This document shows positions 1 to 8,634 of a DNA stretch of 64,000 nucleotides, in pieces. The notes beneath the pieces were generated by a model that was given only the letters and a program-made list of their open reading frames with translations, had not been told where the DNA came from and ran no database searches. The position numbers were made by a program, and so were the translations under genes. This DNA is from DASUBV01 sp036501025. GTDB lineage: Bacteria > Actinomycetota > Actinomycetes > Streptosporangiales > Streptosporangiaceae. The stretch covers positions 1-64,000 of the forward strand of contig DASYBB010000237.1 in the NCBI GenBank assembly GCA_036501025.1, read 5' to 3'. Position 1 is the first letter of the stretch. Every line of letters begins with the position of its first letter.

Positions 1-1674
1 TCCCTGGGCGGCACCTACCACCAGGTCGTCGGGGAGAACGTGCCGCAGGCGCTGCTCGACTTCGCCCGGGCCGAGAACGCGACCCAGCTGGTCCTCGGCG
101 CCAGCCGGCGGAACTGGATCTCGTCCCTGCTCACCGGCCCCGGCGTCAGCCTGCGCACGATCCGGGAATCGGGCGACATCGACGTGCACATCGTGACCCA
201 TTCCCAGATGGGCCGCGGCCGGGGACTGCCGCGCGGCCGCGGCGGGCTCCCGCTGCGGCGGCGGCTGCTCGGCTACGCGCTGGCCGTGGCCCTGCCGCCG
301 CTGCTGACTCTGCTGCTGACCGTGTCACGCAGCCAGGTCAACCTGAGCAGTGACATCATCATCTTCCTGGCCGCCGTCGTCGCGGTGGCGGTGGCCGGCG
401 GGCTCATCCCGGCCGTGATCGCCGCCATCGGCGGGTCGGTGCTGCTCAACTACTACTTCACGCCGCCGATCCACACCTTCACCATCGCCGAGGCCAACAA
501 TGCCCTGGCCCTCGGCATCTTTGTCGCGGTCGCGCTCGTGGTCAGCTCCCTGGTCGACCGGGCGGCCCGGCGCTCGCACCAGGCCGCACGGGCCAGCGCG
601 GAGTCCGAGCTGCTGGTCACGACGGCGGGCGGCGTGCTGCGCGGCGAGCAGGCCCTCCAGGCGGTGCTGGCCCGGGTCCGCGAGGCGTTCGGGCTGGAGG
701 CGGTGACCCTGCTGGAGCGCGGCGGGGAGCCGGGCGCGCGGTGGGCGCCGGTGGCCACCGCCGGCGACCTGCCCGTGCCCACCCCCGAGGTGGCCGACTC
801 GGAGGTCCCGGTGACCGACCGGCTGGTGCTGGCGCTGCGCGGGCGGCCGCTGCCGGCCACCGACCGCCGCGTGCTCGGCGCCTTCGCGGCCTACGCGGCC
901 ACCGCGCTGGAGCAGGAGCGACTCACCGCCGCGGCCGAGGCGGCCCGGCCGATCGCCGAGGCCGACCGGATGCGCACCGCGCTGCTGGCCGCGGTCAGCC
1001 ATGACCTGCGCACCCCGCTGGCCTCGGCCAAGGCCGCCGTGACCAGCCTGCGGGCGACCGACGTGCAGTGGGCGCCCACCGACCGCGACGAACTCCTGGC
1101 CACCGCCGACGAATCCCTCGACAAGCTGGCCCACCTGGTCGATAACCTGCTCGATATGAGCCGGCTGCAGGCAGGCGCCCTAGCGGTCTTCCCCCGTCCG
1201 GCCGACCTGGCGGAGATCGTGGCCCGGTCCCTGGACGACCTCGGGCCGGCCGCCAACGCCGTGGTCGTGGCCATCGCCGATGACCTGCCCGAGGTCGCCG
1301 TCGACCCCGGCATCCTGGAGCGGGTCATCGCCAACCTGACGGCCAACGCGCTGCGCTACTCCCCCGCCGGCTCGCCGCCCGCGCTGCGCGGCAGCGCGCT
1401 CGGGGACCGGGTCGACCTGCGGGTCATCGACTCCGGGCCGGGCATCCCGGAAGCGGACTGGACCCGCCTGTTCGTGCCGTTCCAGCGGCTGGGCGACACC
1501 GACAACACGACCGGCGTCGGCCTGGGGCTGGCCCTGGCCCGCGGCCTGACCGAGGCCATGGGGGGCACCCTCGAACCGGAGGAGACCCCCGGCGGCGGCC
1601 TGACCATGACCCTGTCGCTCCCGGCGGCCCCGGGGCCGGTCGCGCCGCTGCACCAGACCGCGGCCGCCTCGTGA
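1..1674 (+). CDS. kdpD: KdpD sensor histidine kinase, 5' end outside the window
   Basis: The frame is open from base 1, so the gene begins upstream of the window; the C-terminal 557 residues are visible. In order they show the end of the universal-stress-protein-like domain (ATQLVLGASRR), a four-helix membrane region of the DUF4118 type at about residues 85-185, a GAF-like stretch, a HisKA box with phosphoacceptor His in SHDLRTPLASAK, and an HATPase domain with N box (NLTANALRYS), G1 box (DSGPGIPE) and G2 box (GVGLGLALARG). In the family this kinase senses K+ limitation or ionic stress and phosphorylates KdpE to switch on the KdpFABC ATPase, whose genes probably lie just upstream. The stop is 55 bp before kdpE; that gap holds two copies of a GC-rich 14-bp direct repeat. 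Confidence 0.95.
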   Translation, partial: SLGGTYHQVVGENVPQALLDFARAENATQLVLGASRRNWISSLLTGPGVSLRTIRESGDIDVHIVTHSQMGRGRGLPRGRGGLPLRRRLLGYALAVALPPLLTLLLTVSRSQVNLSSDIIIFLAAVVAVAVAGGLIPAVIAAIGGSVLLNYYFTPPIHTFTIAEANNALALGIFVAVALVVSSLVDRAARRSHQAARASAESELLVTTAGGVLRGEQALQAVLARVREAFGLEAVTLLERGGEPGARWAPVATAGDLPVPTPEVADSEVPVTDRLVLALRGRPLPATDRRVLGAFAAYAATALEQERLTAAAEAARPIAEADRMRTALLAAVSHDLRTPLASAKAAVTSLRATDVQWAPTDRDELLATADESLDKLAHLVDNLLDMSRLQAGALAVFPRPADLAEIVARSLDDLGPAANAVVVAIADDLPEVAVDPGILERVIANLTANALRYSPAGSPPALRGSALGDRVDLRVIDSGPGIPEADWTRLFVPFQRLGDTDNTTGVGLGLALARGLTEAMGGTLEPEETPGGGLTMTLSLPAAPGPVAPLHQTAAAS

Positions 1675-1729
1675 TGGGCCGCCCACGGCGGGCGGCCCCG
1701 CGCCGGGCGGCCCCGCGGCGGGCAGCGCC

Positions 1730-2470
1730 GTGACGACCGTGCTGGTCGTGGACGACGAGCCGCAGATACTGCGGGCTCTGCGGATCAACCTGCGGGTGCG
1801 GCATTACGACGTGCAGGTGGCCGGGACCGGGACCCAGGCGCTCGAGGTCGCGGCCAAGCACCCGCCCGACCTGGTGATCCTGGACCTGGGGCTGCCCGAC
1901 CTGGACGGCGTGGAGGTGATCCAGGGCCTGCGCGGCTGGACCGACGCGCCGATCATCGTGCTGTCGGGGCGGGCCGACAGCAGCGAGAAGGTCGAGGCCC
2001 TCGACGCCGGCGCCGACGACTACGTCACCAAGCCGTTCAGCATGGATGAGCTGCTGGCCCGGATGCGGGCGGTCAGCCGGCGGCAGGGCGCCGAGGCCGA
2101 CGCCCCGCAGGTCCGCATCGGGGACCTCACCGTCGACCTGGCGGCCAAGCGGGTGATCCGGGCGGACGGCGCCGACGTCCGGCTGACGCCCACCGAGTGG
2201 CATCTGATCACGGTGCTGGTGCGGTCGCCGGGCAAGCTGCTCAGCCAGCAGCAGCTGCTCACCGAGGTATGGGGACCTGGCTACCAGGACGCGGCCGGCA
2301 ACCTGCGCCTGTACATGGCCCAGCTGCGGCGGAAGCTGGAGCCCGACCCGGCCCGCCCGCGCTGGCTGCTGACTGAGCCGGGCATGGGATACCGGTTCCA
2401 GCCAGGCCCGGGTGCGGGCCCGGGTCCGGAGGCCGGCCCGGCCCCGCCCGCCGAGGCCGGCCCGGCCTGA
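1730..2470 (+). CDS. kdpE: KdpE response regulator (OmpR/PhoB family)
   Basis: The 246-residue protein starts at GTG 1730. The receiver domain (about residues 1-115) has the acidic pair in VVDDEP, the phosphoacceptor Asp in LVILDLGLPDLDG, and the conserved Lys in VTKPFS. A winged-helix DNA-binding domain (about 130-228) follows, with the usual LTPTEWHLITVL and GYRF signatures. A Pro/Gly/Ala-rich tail of roughly 20 residues after the winged helix is not part of the family core and looks like lineage-specific low complexity. It lies 55 bp behind kdpD, so the two form the usual two-component operon. The expected role is activation of kdpFABC under potassium limitation. Confidence 0.95.
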   Translation: MTTVLVVDDEPQILRALRINLRVRHYDVQVAGTGTQALEVAAKHPPDLVILDLGLPDLDGVEVIQGLRGWTDAPIIVLSGRADSSEKVEALDAGADDYVTKPFSMDELLARMRAVSRRQGAEADAPQVRIGDLTVDLAAKRVIRADGADVRLTPTEWHLITVLVRSPGKLLSQQQLLTEVWGPGYQDAAGNLRLYMAQLRRKLEPDPARPRWLLTEPGMGYRFQPGPGAGPGPEAGPAPPAEAGPA

Positions 2471-2616
2471 CGGATCGGTCGGGTATTTGGCCTGGTCATT
2501 GGCCTGTTCATGATGCCGGGCGCCATTAATACCGGCGACTACCGGGGCTATCGGGACTTGTAGGACTACAGGGGGCCGCGAGGCCAACAGCACGCGCCGT
2601 GCGCTAATCTCACCCC

Positions 2617-4983
2617 ATGCGATCACTCTTGGTAATCAAGTCGCTACCATTTGCCATATTCAGCCTAGTAATTGGCTGCTTAGCGATCGCAGCTCCGGCG
2701 GCGGACGCCGCCAGCACGGGCGCCGGGAAGGCGGGGCCGCAGACGGTTTCCTTCCGCGGCGTGAGCGTCACGGTGCCCGCGTCGTGGAAGGTGGTGAACC
2801 TGACCCGGCATCCGCGCGCGTGCCCGCGGCTGGACGTCCGCGCGGTGTACCTGGGCACGCCGGGACCCGATCCGGCCTGCCCGGCGGACGTGCGGGGCCG
2901 GGGCACGGCGGTGCAGCTGGAGCCGGTCAGCCCGGCCAGCCCGGACCGGCGGCGGGCCACCGCGCACGCGGTCATCGACGGCCGGGCGGCACTGACCAAT
3001 CCCGACGCCGGGATCACCCACCAGATCGTCGATCTCGTGCCATCGGCCGGGGTCGAGGTCAGCGTGTCGTACGGGGCGAGCGCGGAAACAGCACGTTTCG
3101 TGGAGAAATCCATCCGGGTCAGCGAGCGGGCCCGCGCGGTGCCGCTGGCCGCCCCGGCCGCCGTGACGCCCGCGCCGGCCCAGGGCGTGGTCACGGGACC
3201 GGGCTTCGACACGTGCGCGGCGCCGTCGGCCGCGACCATGAAGGACTGGCTGGCGTCGCCGTACCGGTCGGTCGGGATCTACATCGGCGGGGTCAACCGG
3301 GCCTGCGCGCAGGCCAACCTGACCGCGGCCTGGATCAAGGCCATCCAGGCCGAGGGCTGGCACTACTTCCCGCTGTACGTCGGACTGCAGGCCTCGTGCG
3401 TCGCCGGGTTCGGGGATGCCACCATCAGCGCGGCCAAGGCCGCCGCGCAGGGCAGTGCCGCCGCCGCGGACGCGGTGACGCAGGCGACCGGCCTGGGCAT
3501 CCCGGCGGGCACGCCGCTCATCTTCGACATGGAGGCCTACCGGGGCGGCTGCGGGACCGCGGTGACGACGTTCCTGTCGGCGTGGGACAGCGGGCTGCAC
3601 GCCAAGGGCTACGCGGCCGGGATCTACGAGTCGTTCTCCAACATCGGCGACCTGACCGGGGCAGCGGCCCGGATCACCGAGCCGGATGTCATCCACTACG
3701 CGGACTGGGACGGGAAGGCGACGACGACCAGCTCCTACATGCCGGCCACCAGGTGGACCAGCCATCAGCGCATTCACCAGTACCAGGGCGGCCACAACGA
3801 GAGCTGGGGCGGCGCCACGGTGAACATCGACAACGACCAGCTGGACGTCGCCCTGGGCGGCAGCGGGACGGTGGGGGCGCCGCCGGGGCCGACCCCGACG
3901 CCCGGGCCGACCCCGCCGCCCGGGCCTGCCCCGCCGCACGGGCCGGCCCCGGTGATCCGCCCCCGGTTCCGGATCGCCACCGCCCTGAACAGCAACGGCA
4001 CGGCCGAGTGGTTCGCCCGGGCGGCGAACGGGACGGTGCAGCACGACTACCAGCACCCGATCGGCAGCGCGGCCTGGTGGGGCACCCGCGCGGTGGGCAA
4101 CTCGCCGGCCCAGCTGGCCGGCAACCCGGCCGTGGCGGCCAGCCAGGGCGGGGCGCTGACGCTGTTCGCGCGGACCACGGCGGGGCAGATCGTGCACGCC
4201 TGGCAGCAGGCCGGCGCGCCGAACGACTGGCAGTGGGGCGGCCCGGTGGGGGGCGGGAACGCAGGGAAGCTGGCCAGCGACCCGGGAGCGGTCCAGGCGC
4301 CGGACGGCGATGTCACGGTGTTCGCGGCCACGGCCAGCGGGCAGGTCCTGACGACCCGGCAGTCCGCGCCCGGCGCGAACTCCTCGTGGACGGCGTGGAT
4401 GCCGATCGGCGGGGACTGCGCGGGGGCGCCGGTTCCGGTCGCGGCGGGCGGCCGGACGCTGGAGGTGTTCTGCGTGACCGGGTCGGGTGCGCTGGATATG
4501 GCCACGCTCGGGGCCTCGGGGTGGAGCTCGTGGTCGGCGGCGGGCACCGGGCCGGGCGGGCTGACCGGGACGCCGGCCGTGGTGACCGGGGCGGGCGGGG
4601 CGACCGAGGTCGCGGTGACGGCGCGCGGGAAGCTGGCGCTGGCCACGCAGGACCCGGCGACCGGCGCCTGGACCTGGGGCGCGTCGCCGGCCGGGGCGAC
4701 GGGGGTGCGCAACTCGCCGGCCGCCGCGGCGTGGCCCGACGGCCAGGTGGCGGTGTTCGCCCGGCAGGCCAACGCCAAGCTCGGCTTCTCGGTCCGGTCG
4801 GCCTCGGGCAGCTGGGGGCGGTGGACGGTGATCGGCGGGCACGTGCTGGGGAGCCCGGCGGCGTGGGTCAACACCGGCGGCACCCCGGAGGTGGCCATCC
4901 TGGACCAGCAGCTCAACCTGGCGGTGTCGACGTACTCGGGCGCGGCGTGGGCGCCGTGGGCGGAGCTGGGCGGCGGGTTCTAG
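2617..4983 (+). CDS. secreted DUF1906 (Rv2525c-like glycoside hydrolase-like) protein with C-terminal lectin-like repeats
   Basis: The 788-residue protein has a Sec signal peptide (about residues 1-31, ending near AADA). After about 150 unassigned residues comes a DUF1906 domain (about 195-418) beginning GFDTCAAPS and containing YIGGVNRACAQ, FDMEAY and YADWDG, which fits the TIM-barrel fold of the Rv2525c family. A Pro/Gly linker (about 425-450) leads to a region of about 340 residues built from repeated VFAR/LFART-type strands, as in PLL-like beta-propeller lectins. An exported cell-wall-acting or carbohydrate-binding protein is likely; catalysis is not shown. The ATG at 2617 is preceded by TAATCT and exactly 6 nt, which suggests a leaderless start. 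Confidence 0.8.
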   Translation: MRSLLVIKSLPFAIFSLVIGCLAIAAPAADAASTGAGKAGPQTVSFRGVSVTVPASWKVVNLTRHPRACPRLDVRAVYLGTPGPDPACPADVRGRGTAVQLEPVSPASPDRRRATAHAVIDGRAALTNPDAGITHQIVDLVPSAGVEVSVSYGASAETARFVEKSIRVSERARAVPLAAPAAVTPAPAQGVVTGPGFDTCAAPSAATMKDWLASPYRSVGIYIGGVNRACAQANLTAAWIKAIQAEGWHYFPLYVGLQASCVAGFGDATISAAKAAAQGSAAAADAVTQATGLGIPAGTPLIFDMEAYRGGCGTAVTTFLSAWDSGLHAKGYAAGIYESFSNIGDLTGAAARITEPDVIHYADWDGKATTTSSYMPATRWTSHQRIHQYQGGHNESWGGATVNIDNDQLDVALGGSGTVGAPPGPTPTPGPTPPPGPAPPHGPAPVIRPRFRIATALNSNGTAEWFARAANGTVQHDYQHPIGSAAWWGTRAVGNSPAQLAGNPAVAASQGGALTLFARTTAGQIVHAWQQAGAPNDWQWGGPVGGGNAGKLASDPGAVQAPDGDVTVFAATASGQVLTTRQSAPGANSSWTAWMPIGGDCAGAPVPVAAGGRTLEVFCVTGSGALDMATLGASGWSSWSAAGTGPGGLTGTPAVVTGAGGATEVAVTARGKLALATQDPATGAWTWGASPAGATGVRNSPAAAAWPDGQVAVFARQANAKLGFSVRSASGSWGRWTVIGGHVLGSPAAWVNTGGTPEVAILDQQLNLAVSTYSGAAWAPWAELGGGF

Positions 4984-5027
4984 GCGCGTTCTAGGCGCGT
5001 TCTAGGCGCGTTCTAGGCGCGTTCTAG
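4977..5027 (+). repeat. 11-bp tandem repeat carrying stop codons
   Basis: Four full copies and one partial copy of GTTCTAGGCGC span the junction of two convergent genes. Each unit contains CTAG, which is a stop on both strands. Because 11 is not a multiple of 3, successive units put a TAG in each reading frame. The first copy supplies the stop of the DUF1906 gene and the last supplies the stop of the convergent YjbR-like gene. Confidence 0.85.
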
Positions 5028-5413
5028 ACGGTGGGGCGGTCCTTCTTGGGCAGCTTGCTGACGACGGCGTCGTAGGAGGCGTCGACCGCCTCCAGCAGCT
5101 CGTCGTCGGGGATGGCGCCGCCGGCGCGCAGGGTGTTCCAGCCGGAGCGGCCGATGTAGGCCATCACCGATGCGTCGTCGGGGTAGCGGGCCAGCCACTC
5201 GTCGGCCGCCTCCCGGGTCGCGCCGCACTTCAGGCCGGCCGACGGGGCCGGGCCGGCCGGGTTGTCCGGGCCGTCCGGGCCGTCGGCGCCGCCCGCGCCG
5301 AGGAAGGCGAAGATCTTCGGGCCGACCTTGGCCACGAGGTCACCGCCCCACGGGTCGTCTCGCCACGCGCCGGGCTTGGCCAGGCAGTAGGCCAGCAGCT
5401 CATCGCGGGTCAT
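5024..5413 (-). CDS. MmcQ/YjbR family protein
   Basis: This 129-residue protein resembles the MmcQ/YjbR (DUF419) family, a small CyaY-like fold sometimes described as DNA-binding. The signatures are the N-terminal DELLAYCLAKPGAWRDDPWGG, the KIFAFLG strand, and the C-terminal GRSGWNTLRAGGAIPDDELLEAVDASYDAVVSKLPKKDR. A short Gly/Asp/Pro-rich insertion sits in the middle. Its start overlaps the 3' end of the KimA-like permease gene by 14 bp on the same strand, so the two are probably cotranscribed and coupled. The molecular role is unknown. Confidence 0.75.
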   Translation of the reverse strand: MTRDELLAYCLAKPGAWRDDPWGGDLVAKVGPKIFAFLGAGGADGPDGPDNPAGPAPSAGLKCGATREAADEWLARYPDDASVMAYIGRSGWNTLRAGGAIPDDELLEAVDASYDAVVSKLPKKDRPTV

Positions 5414-7316
5414 GGGCGTCTCCTCCCGGGGCCGGCCGCGGGCCGCCGGGATCCCCGGCGGGCTGGTTGAGCAGCAGCTTGAGCCGGAACCGCAGGCGGC
5501 AGATGACCACGTTATCGGTGCCGCGCCGGATGGCCCGGTCGAGCACGGCGCCGCGCTGGTTGTACAGGACCCGGCGCAGCGGGCTCGACGGCTGCACCTC
5601 GGGGATGAGCACGACGACCTGGTCGTCGATCTCGTCGTGCTCGAGCGCGCGCAGGTACTCGACGATCGGCGGCCCGAGCGCCCGGTGCCGGGTGGGCAGG
5701 CTGATCAGCGGCACGTCGGGATGCCACGCCTCCCACTCGGCGCGGAACGTCGCGTCGGCTTCCTCGTCGTCCTCGTCGTGGTAGCACACGGTGACCGCGC
5801 GGACCTCGTCGCCGAGGGACAGCGCGGCCGAGATGCCCGCCTCGGTCAGTTTCGACATCCGGGCCACCGGCACCACGACCAGCGCGGGCAGCCGCCGCGG
5901 CGGGGCGGGGGTCTCGCCCAGGGCCAGCGCGGACCCGATCTGGCTGTAGGCCGACCCGATCCGCCGGAACAGCAGCACCAGCAGCGGCACGACGATGACC
6001 ACGAGCCAGGCGCCCTCCAGGAACTTGGTGCCCAGCTCGATGGCGAGCGCGACCAGGGTGAAGACGGCGCCGACGCCGTTGATCGCGGCCCGGCGCCCCC
6101 AGCCCGGCCCGCGGCGCTGGTGCCAGTGCCGCACCATCCCGGCCTGGGACAGGGTGAACCCGACGAACACGCCGATGGCGAACAGCGGCACCAGGGCCTG
6201 GGTGTCCCCGCGCGACACGATGAGCAGCAGGGCGGCCGCCACGGCCAGCACGCCGATCCCGTACCGGTGCACCTGGCGGTCGGCCCGCAGGAAGAACAGG
6301 TGCGGCAGGAAGTTATCGGTGGCCAGCAGCGACGCGAGGACCGGCAGCCCCCCGAACGAGGTGTTGGCGGCGAGCGCCAGCAGGATGGTGGTGATCATCT
6401 GCACCGCGTAGAACACGAAGTTGTGGCCGAGCCCGGCGGCGGTGAGCTCGGCCAGCACGGTCTCCGTCGCGGTCGGCGTGACCTGGTACTTGCGGATCAG
6501 GATGGACAGGCCGATGAGCATGGTGCCGAGGATGATCCCGAGCCACATCTCGGTGTGCTGCGCCCGGCGCGGCCGCGGGCGGCGGAACGACGGCACCGCG
6601 TTGGCGATGGCCTCGACGCCGGTCAGCGCCGCGCAGCCGGAGGCGAACGCGCGCAGCAGCAGGAGCAGGCCGATGGCCTCGGTCGCGGACGGGACCTGGT
6701 GGGACGGGGCCACGGCCGGGTGCGACCGGATCAGGCCGGAGATGATGACGGCGAAGATCGCGACGATGAAGATGATGGTGGGGGCGATGAACAGCCGGGC
6801 CGAGTCGGCCGCGCCCCACAGGTTCGCCGCCGTGATTAAGGCCAGGATGCCCAGGCAGATCTCGACCCGGCCGCCGTACAGCGACGGGAACGCGGAGACC
6901 AGCGCCTCCACCCCGGCCGACACGCCCACGGCCGCGTTCAGGACGTAGTCGACGACCAGGGAGCCGGCCGCGACCAGGCTCGCCGACGTGCCGAGATGGG
7001 TCTTGGCCACCGCGTAGGCGCCGCCCCCGCCGGGGAAGGCCTCGATCACCTGGCGGTAGGAGATGACCAGCACGGCGAGCAGCAGGACGATCGCGAGGGT
7101 GACGGGCAGCGTATAGCTCAGCCCGGCCGCGCCGGCCGCGGCCAGCACGATGACGATGGCCTCGGGACCGTAGGCCACCGACGAGAGGGCGTCGAGCGAG
7201 AGCGCGGCCAGTCCCTCGAGGGCGGTCAGCCGGTGGCTCTCCTCGGCCGCGTCCTCGGCCCGGTCTCCGGCGGCCCGGGCCTCCGCAGCCTGATCGCCCA
7301 CGCCCGCCGCGCCCAT
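5400..7316 (-). CDS. APC-family potassium transporter, KimA (YdaO)-like
   Basis: The 638-residue protein has about twelve membrane segments (about residues 30-440) and a soluble C-terminal region of about 180 residues. It follows the Bacillus KimA pattern closely: LDALSSVAYGPEAI near the N-terminus, SYRQVIEAFPGGGGAYAVAK, SGCAALTGVEAIANAVPSF, LALAANTSFGGLPVLASLLA and LFAIGVFVGFTLSQAGM. KimA is a high-affinity K+/H+ symporter controlled by c-di-AMP through its cytoplasmic domain and, in Bacillus, through a riboswitch. The short gap to the next upstream gene has no room for such a riboswitch. Its closeness to kdpDE supports a role in potassium uptake; generic amino-acid permease is the alternative. 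Confidence 0.8.
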   Translation of the reverse strand: MGAAGVGDQAAEARAAGDRAEDAAEESHRLTALEGLAALSLDALSSVAYGPEAIVIVLAAAGAAGLSYTLPVTLAIVLLLAVLVISYRQVIEAFPGGGGAYAVAKTHLGTSASLVAAGSLVVDYVLNAAVGVSAGVEALVSAFPSLYGGRVEICLGILALITAANLWGAADSARLFIAPTIIFIVAIFAVIISGLIRSHPAVAPSHQVPSATEAIGLLLLLRAFASGCAALTGVEAIANAVPSFRRPRPRRAQHTEMWLGIILGTMLIGLSILIRKYQVTPTATETVLAELTAAGLGHNFVFYAVQMITTILLALAANTSFGGLPVLASLLATDNFLPHLFFLRADRQVHRYGIGVLAVAAALLLIVSRGDTQALVPLFAIGVFVGFTLSQAGMVRHWHQRRGPGWGRRAAINGVGAVFTLVALAIELGTKFLEGAWLVVIVVPLLVLLFRRIGSAYSQIGSALALGETPAPPRRLPALVVVPVARMSKLTEAGISAALSLGDEVRAVTVCYHDEDDEEADATFRAEWEAWHPDVPLISLPTRHRALGPPIVEYLRALEHDEIDDQVVVLIPEVQPSSPLRRVLYNQRGAVLDRAIRRGTDNVVICRLRFRLKLLLNQPAGDPGGPRPAPGGDAHDPR

Positions 7317-7399
7317 GACGACTCATACAAGCACAGCCGCGGTCCGCCGGACGGCCGCCGCGCGGCTCTCCTATAGCCCGGACTCGCGGGCCCAGCCGG

Positions 7400-7636
7400 T
7401 TAGAGCTTCACTACGATGATCGCTATGATCGCCAGCACGACGGCGACCAGTACGACGATGCCCGCCAGGCGGGCAACGCTGCGGCCGGGGACCTTCATGT
7501 CCCAGGGCGCTTCGGGGTCGGCAGGCTGCTCGCCGGCGAACGCACGGAACTGGCCCGTGCTCGCGGATGAGTCGGGGGCGGCGCGGAACTCGCCGGTGGT
7601 CATGGGCCGCCGGGGGCCTTCGTCACGCTCTGACAT
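7400..7636 (-). CDS. small C-terminally anchored membrane protein
   Basis: A 78-residue protein with a polar N-terminal part that contains two similar short motifs, TTGEFRA and STGQFRA. It ends in one strongly hydrophobic segment (about 53-77) followed directly by Lys-Leu, so it should be tail-anchored with the N-terminus in the cytoplasm. I do not recognise the family. The ATG is preceded by TACAGT and 6 nt on the minus strand, suggesting a leaderless transcript. It sits 83 bp upstream of the KimA-like gene on the same strand and may be cotranscribed with it. Confidence 0.6.
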   Translation of the reverse strand: MSERDEGPRRPMTTGEFRAAPDSSASTGQFRAFAGEQPADPEAPWDMKVPGRSVARLAGIVVLVAVVLAIIAIIVVKL

Positions 7637-7706
7637 GGCACGACTGTAGCGGATGGCGGCCGGCCGAACCGCCCGGTCAGCATAGATCCAGGCGAAATCG
7701 TCCAGG

Positions 7707-8171
7707 CTACTGGCCGTCGTCCGGCGGGAGCATGTCCGGCCTGTTCACGAGCCTGGACAAGACAATGACACTGCGTGTGCGGACCACGAATGGCTCGGCG
7801 CCGATGCGCTCCATCACGCGCTCGAAGTGCCGCACGTCCGCGGCCCGGATGTGCAGCAGGGCATCGGCCTCGCCGGTCACCGTGCAGGCATCGGTGATTT
7901 CCGGGTGCTTGCTCACCGCCGTCGCGATGTCGGCGGGCGAGGTGCGCCCGCGGCAGTACAGCTCCACGTACGCCTCGGTGGTCCAGCCGAGCGCGGTGGG
8001 ATCGACCCGGGCCGAGAACCCGGTGATGGCGCCGGAGGAGCGCAGCCGGTCGACCCGCCGCTTCACCGCCGGCGCGGACAGGCCGACCTGGGCGCCCACC
8101 TCCGCGTAGGTCGCGCGGGCGTCCTCGACGAGCGCGGCCACGATCTTCCGGTCCAGCTCGTCGAGCGCCAT
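7707..8171 (-). CDS. Lrp/AsnC family transcriptional regulator
   Basis: This is a 154-residue regulator. The N-terminal HTH is clear (LDELDRKIVAALVEDARATYAEVG, then LSAPAVKRRVDRL), and the C-terminal RAM/ligand-binding domain follows (about 65-150). The reading frame is open further upstream, but the extra sequence is Arg-rich and unlike the family; the ATG at 8171 gives the standard MALDELDRK start. In the family, such proteins form octamers or related oligomers and respond to amino acids. It is divergent from the two-component scar at 8251, with about 80 bp between them. No target site is obvious. Confidence 0.9.
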   Translation of the reverse strand: MALDELDRKIVAALVEDARATYAEVGAQVGLSAPAVKRRVDRLRSSGAITGFSARVDPTALGWTTEAYVELYCRGRTSPADIATAVSKHPEITDACTVTGEADALLHIRAADVRHFERVMERIGAEPFVVRTRSVIVLSRLVNRPDMLPPDDGQ

Positions 8172-8250
8172 CAGCCGGTCCCCCGCAGTGCGCGCATGGC
8201 CCCTGATAATGCCATTACCCGCGCGACGCCGGGTCGCGTACCGTGACGGC

Positions 8251-8634
8251 GTGAGCAGACTCGACGGCCTCGGGAGCCGGCTCGCCGGGTGGGCCAGCAC
8301 GCCGGTCCGGGCGGGCACGGCGCTGGGCCGGCCCGGCATCCGGCCGGTGGACGTGGCCGCCGTCCTGGTCGTCATCACCGCCGTCGAGCTCGACAGCGCC
8401 GTGGCCGGCGGGCCCGGCCAGCGGCCGCTGAACGCGCTGGCCTACGCGTTCGGGGCCGTGGTGGCGATCCCGATCCTGGTCCGCCACCGCTGGCCGCGGG
8501 AGGCCCTCAGCCCGCTCACCGTCAAGACGCATGTCAGCCGGGCCATGACCAAGCTGGCCGCCCGCGACCGGGCTCAGCTCGTGGCGATCGCCTACACCAG
8601 CGGCCTGGCCGCAGCCGGCGGAGCGGGCGGATGA
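8251..8634 (+). pseudogene. fused remnant of a two-component system: histidine-kinase N-terminus joined to LuxR regulator C-terminus
   Basis: The 127-codon frame joins two unrelated gene ends. Residues 1 to about 84 look like the N-terminal membrane part of an actinobacterial NarL-type histidine kinase (RPVDVAAVLVVI, then LNALAYAFGAVVAIPILVRHRWP). From about 8505 the frame continues as the last part of a LuxR-type helix-turn-helix (LSPLTVKTHVSRAMTKLAARDRAQLVAIAYTSGL). The HisKA and HATPase domains, the receiver and the first HTH helices are missing. This is what one in-frame deletion across an adjacent kinase-regulator pair would leave. The GTG start has TACCGT 6 nt upstream, and the stop overlaps the next gene as ATGA, so it may still be transcribed and translated. 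Confidence 0.75.

Noticed and set aside
2784..4994. 736-codon frame within the DUF1906 gene
   Set aside because: Gly/Arg-rich composition without domains; it overlaps a gene with a signal peptide and recognisable domains in another frame.
7317..7399. c-di-AMP (ydaO-type) riboswitch upstream of the KimA-like gene
   Set aside because: The gap is only 83 bp and shows none of the paired core expected of that riboswitch.
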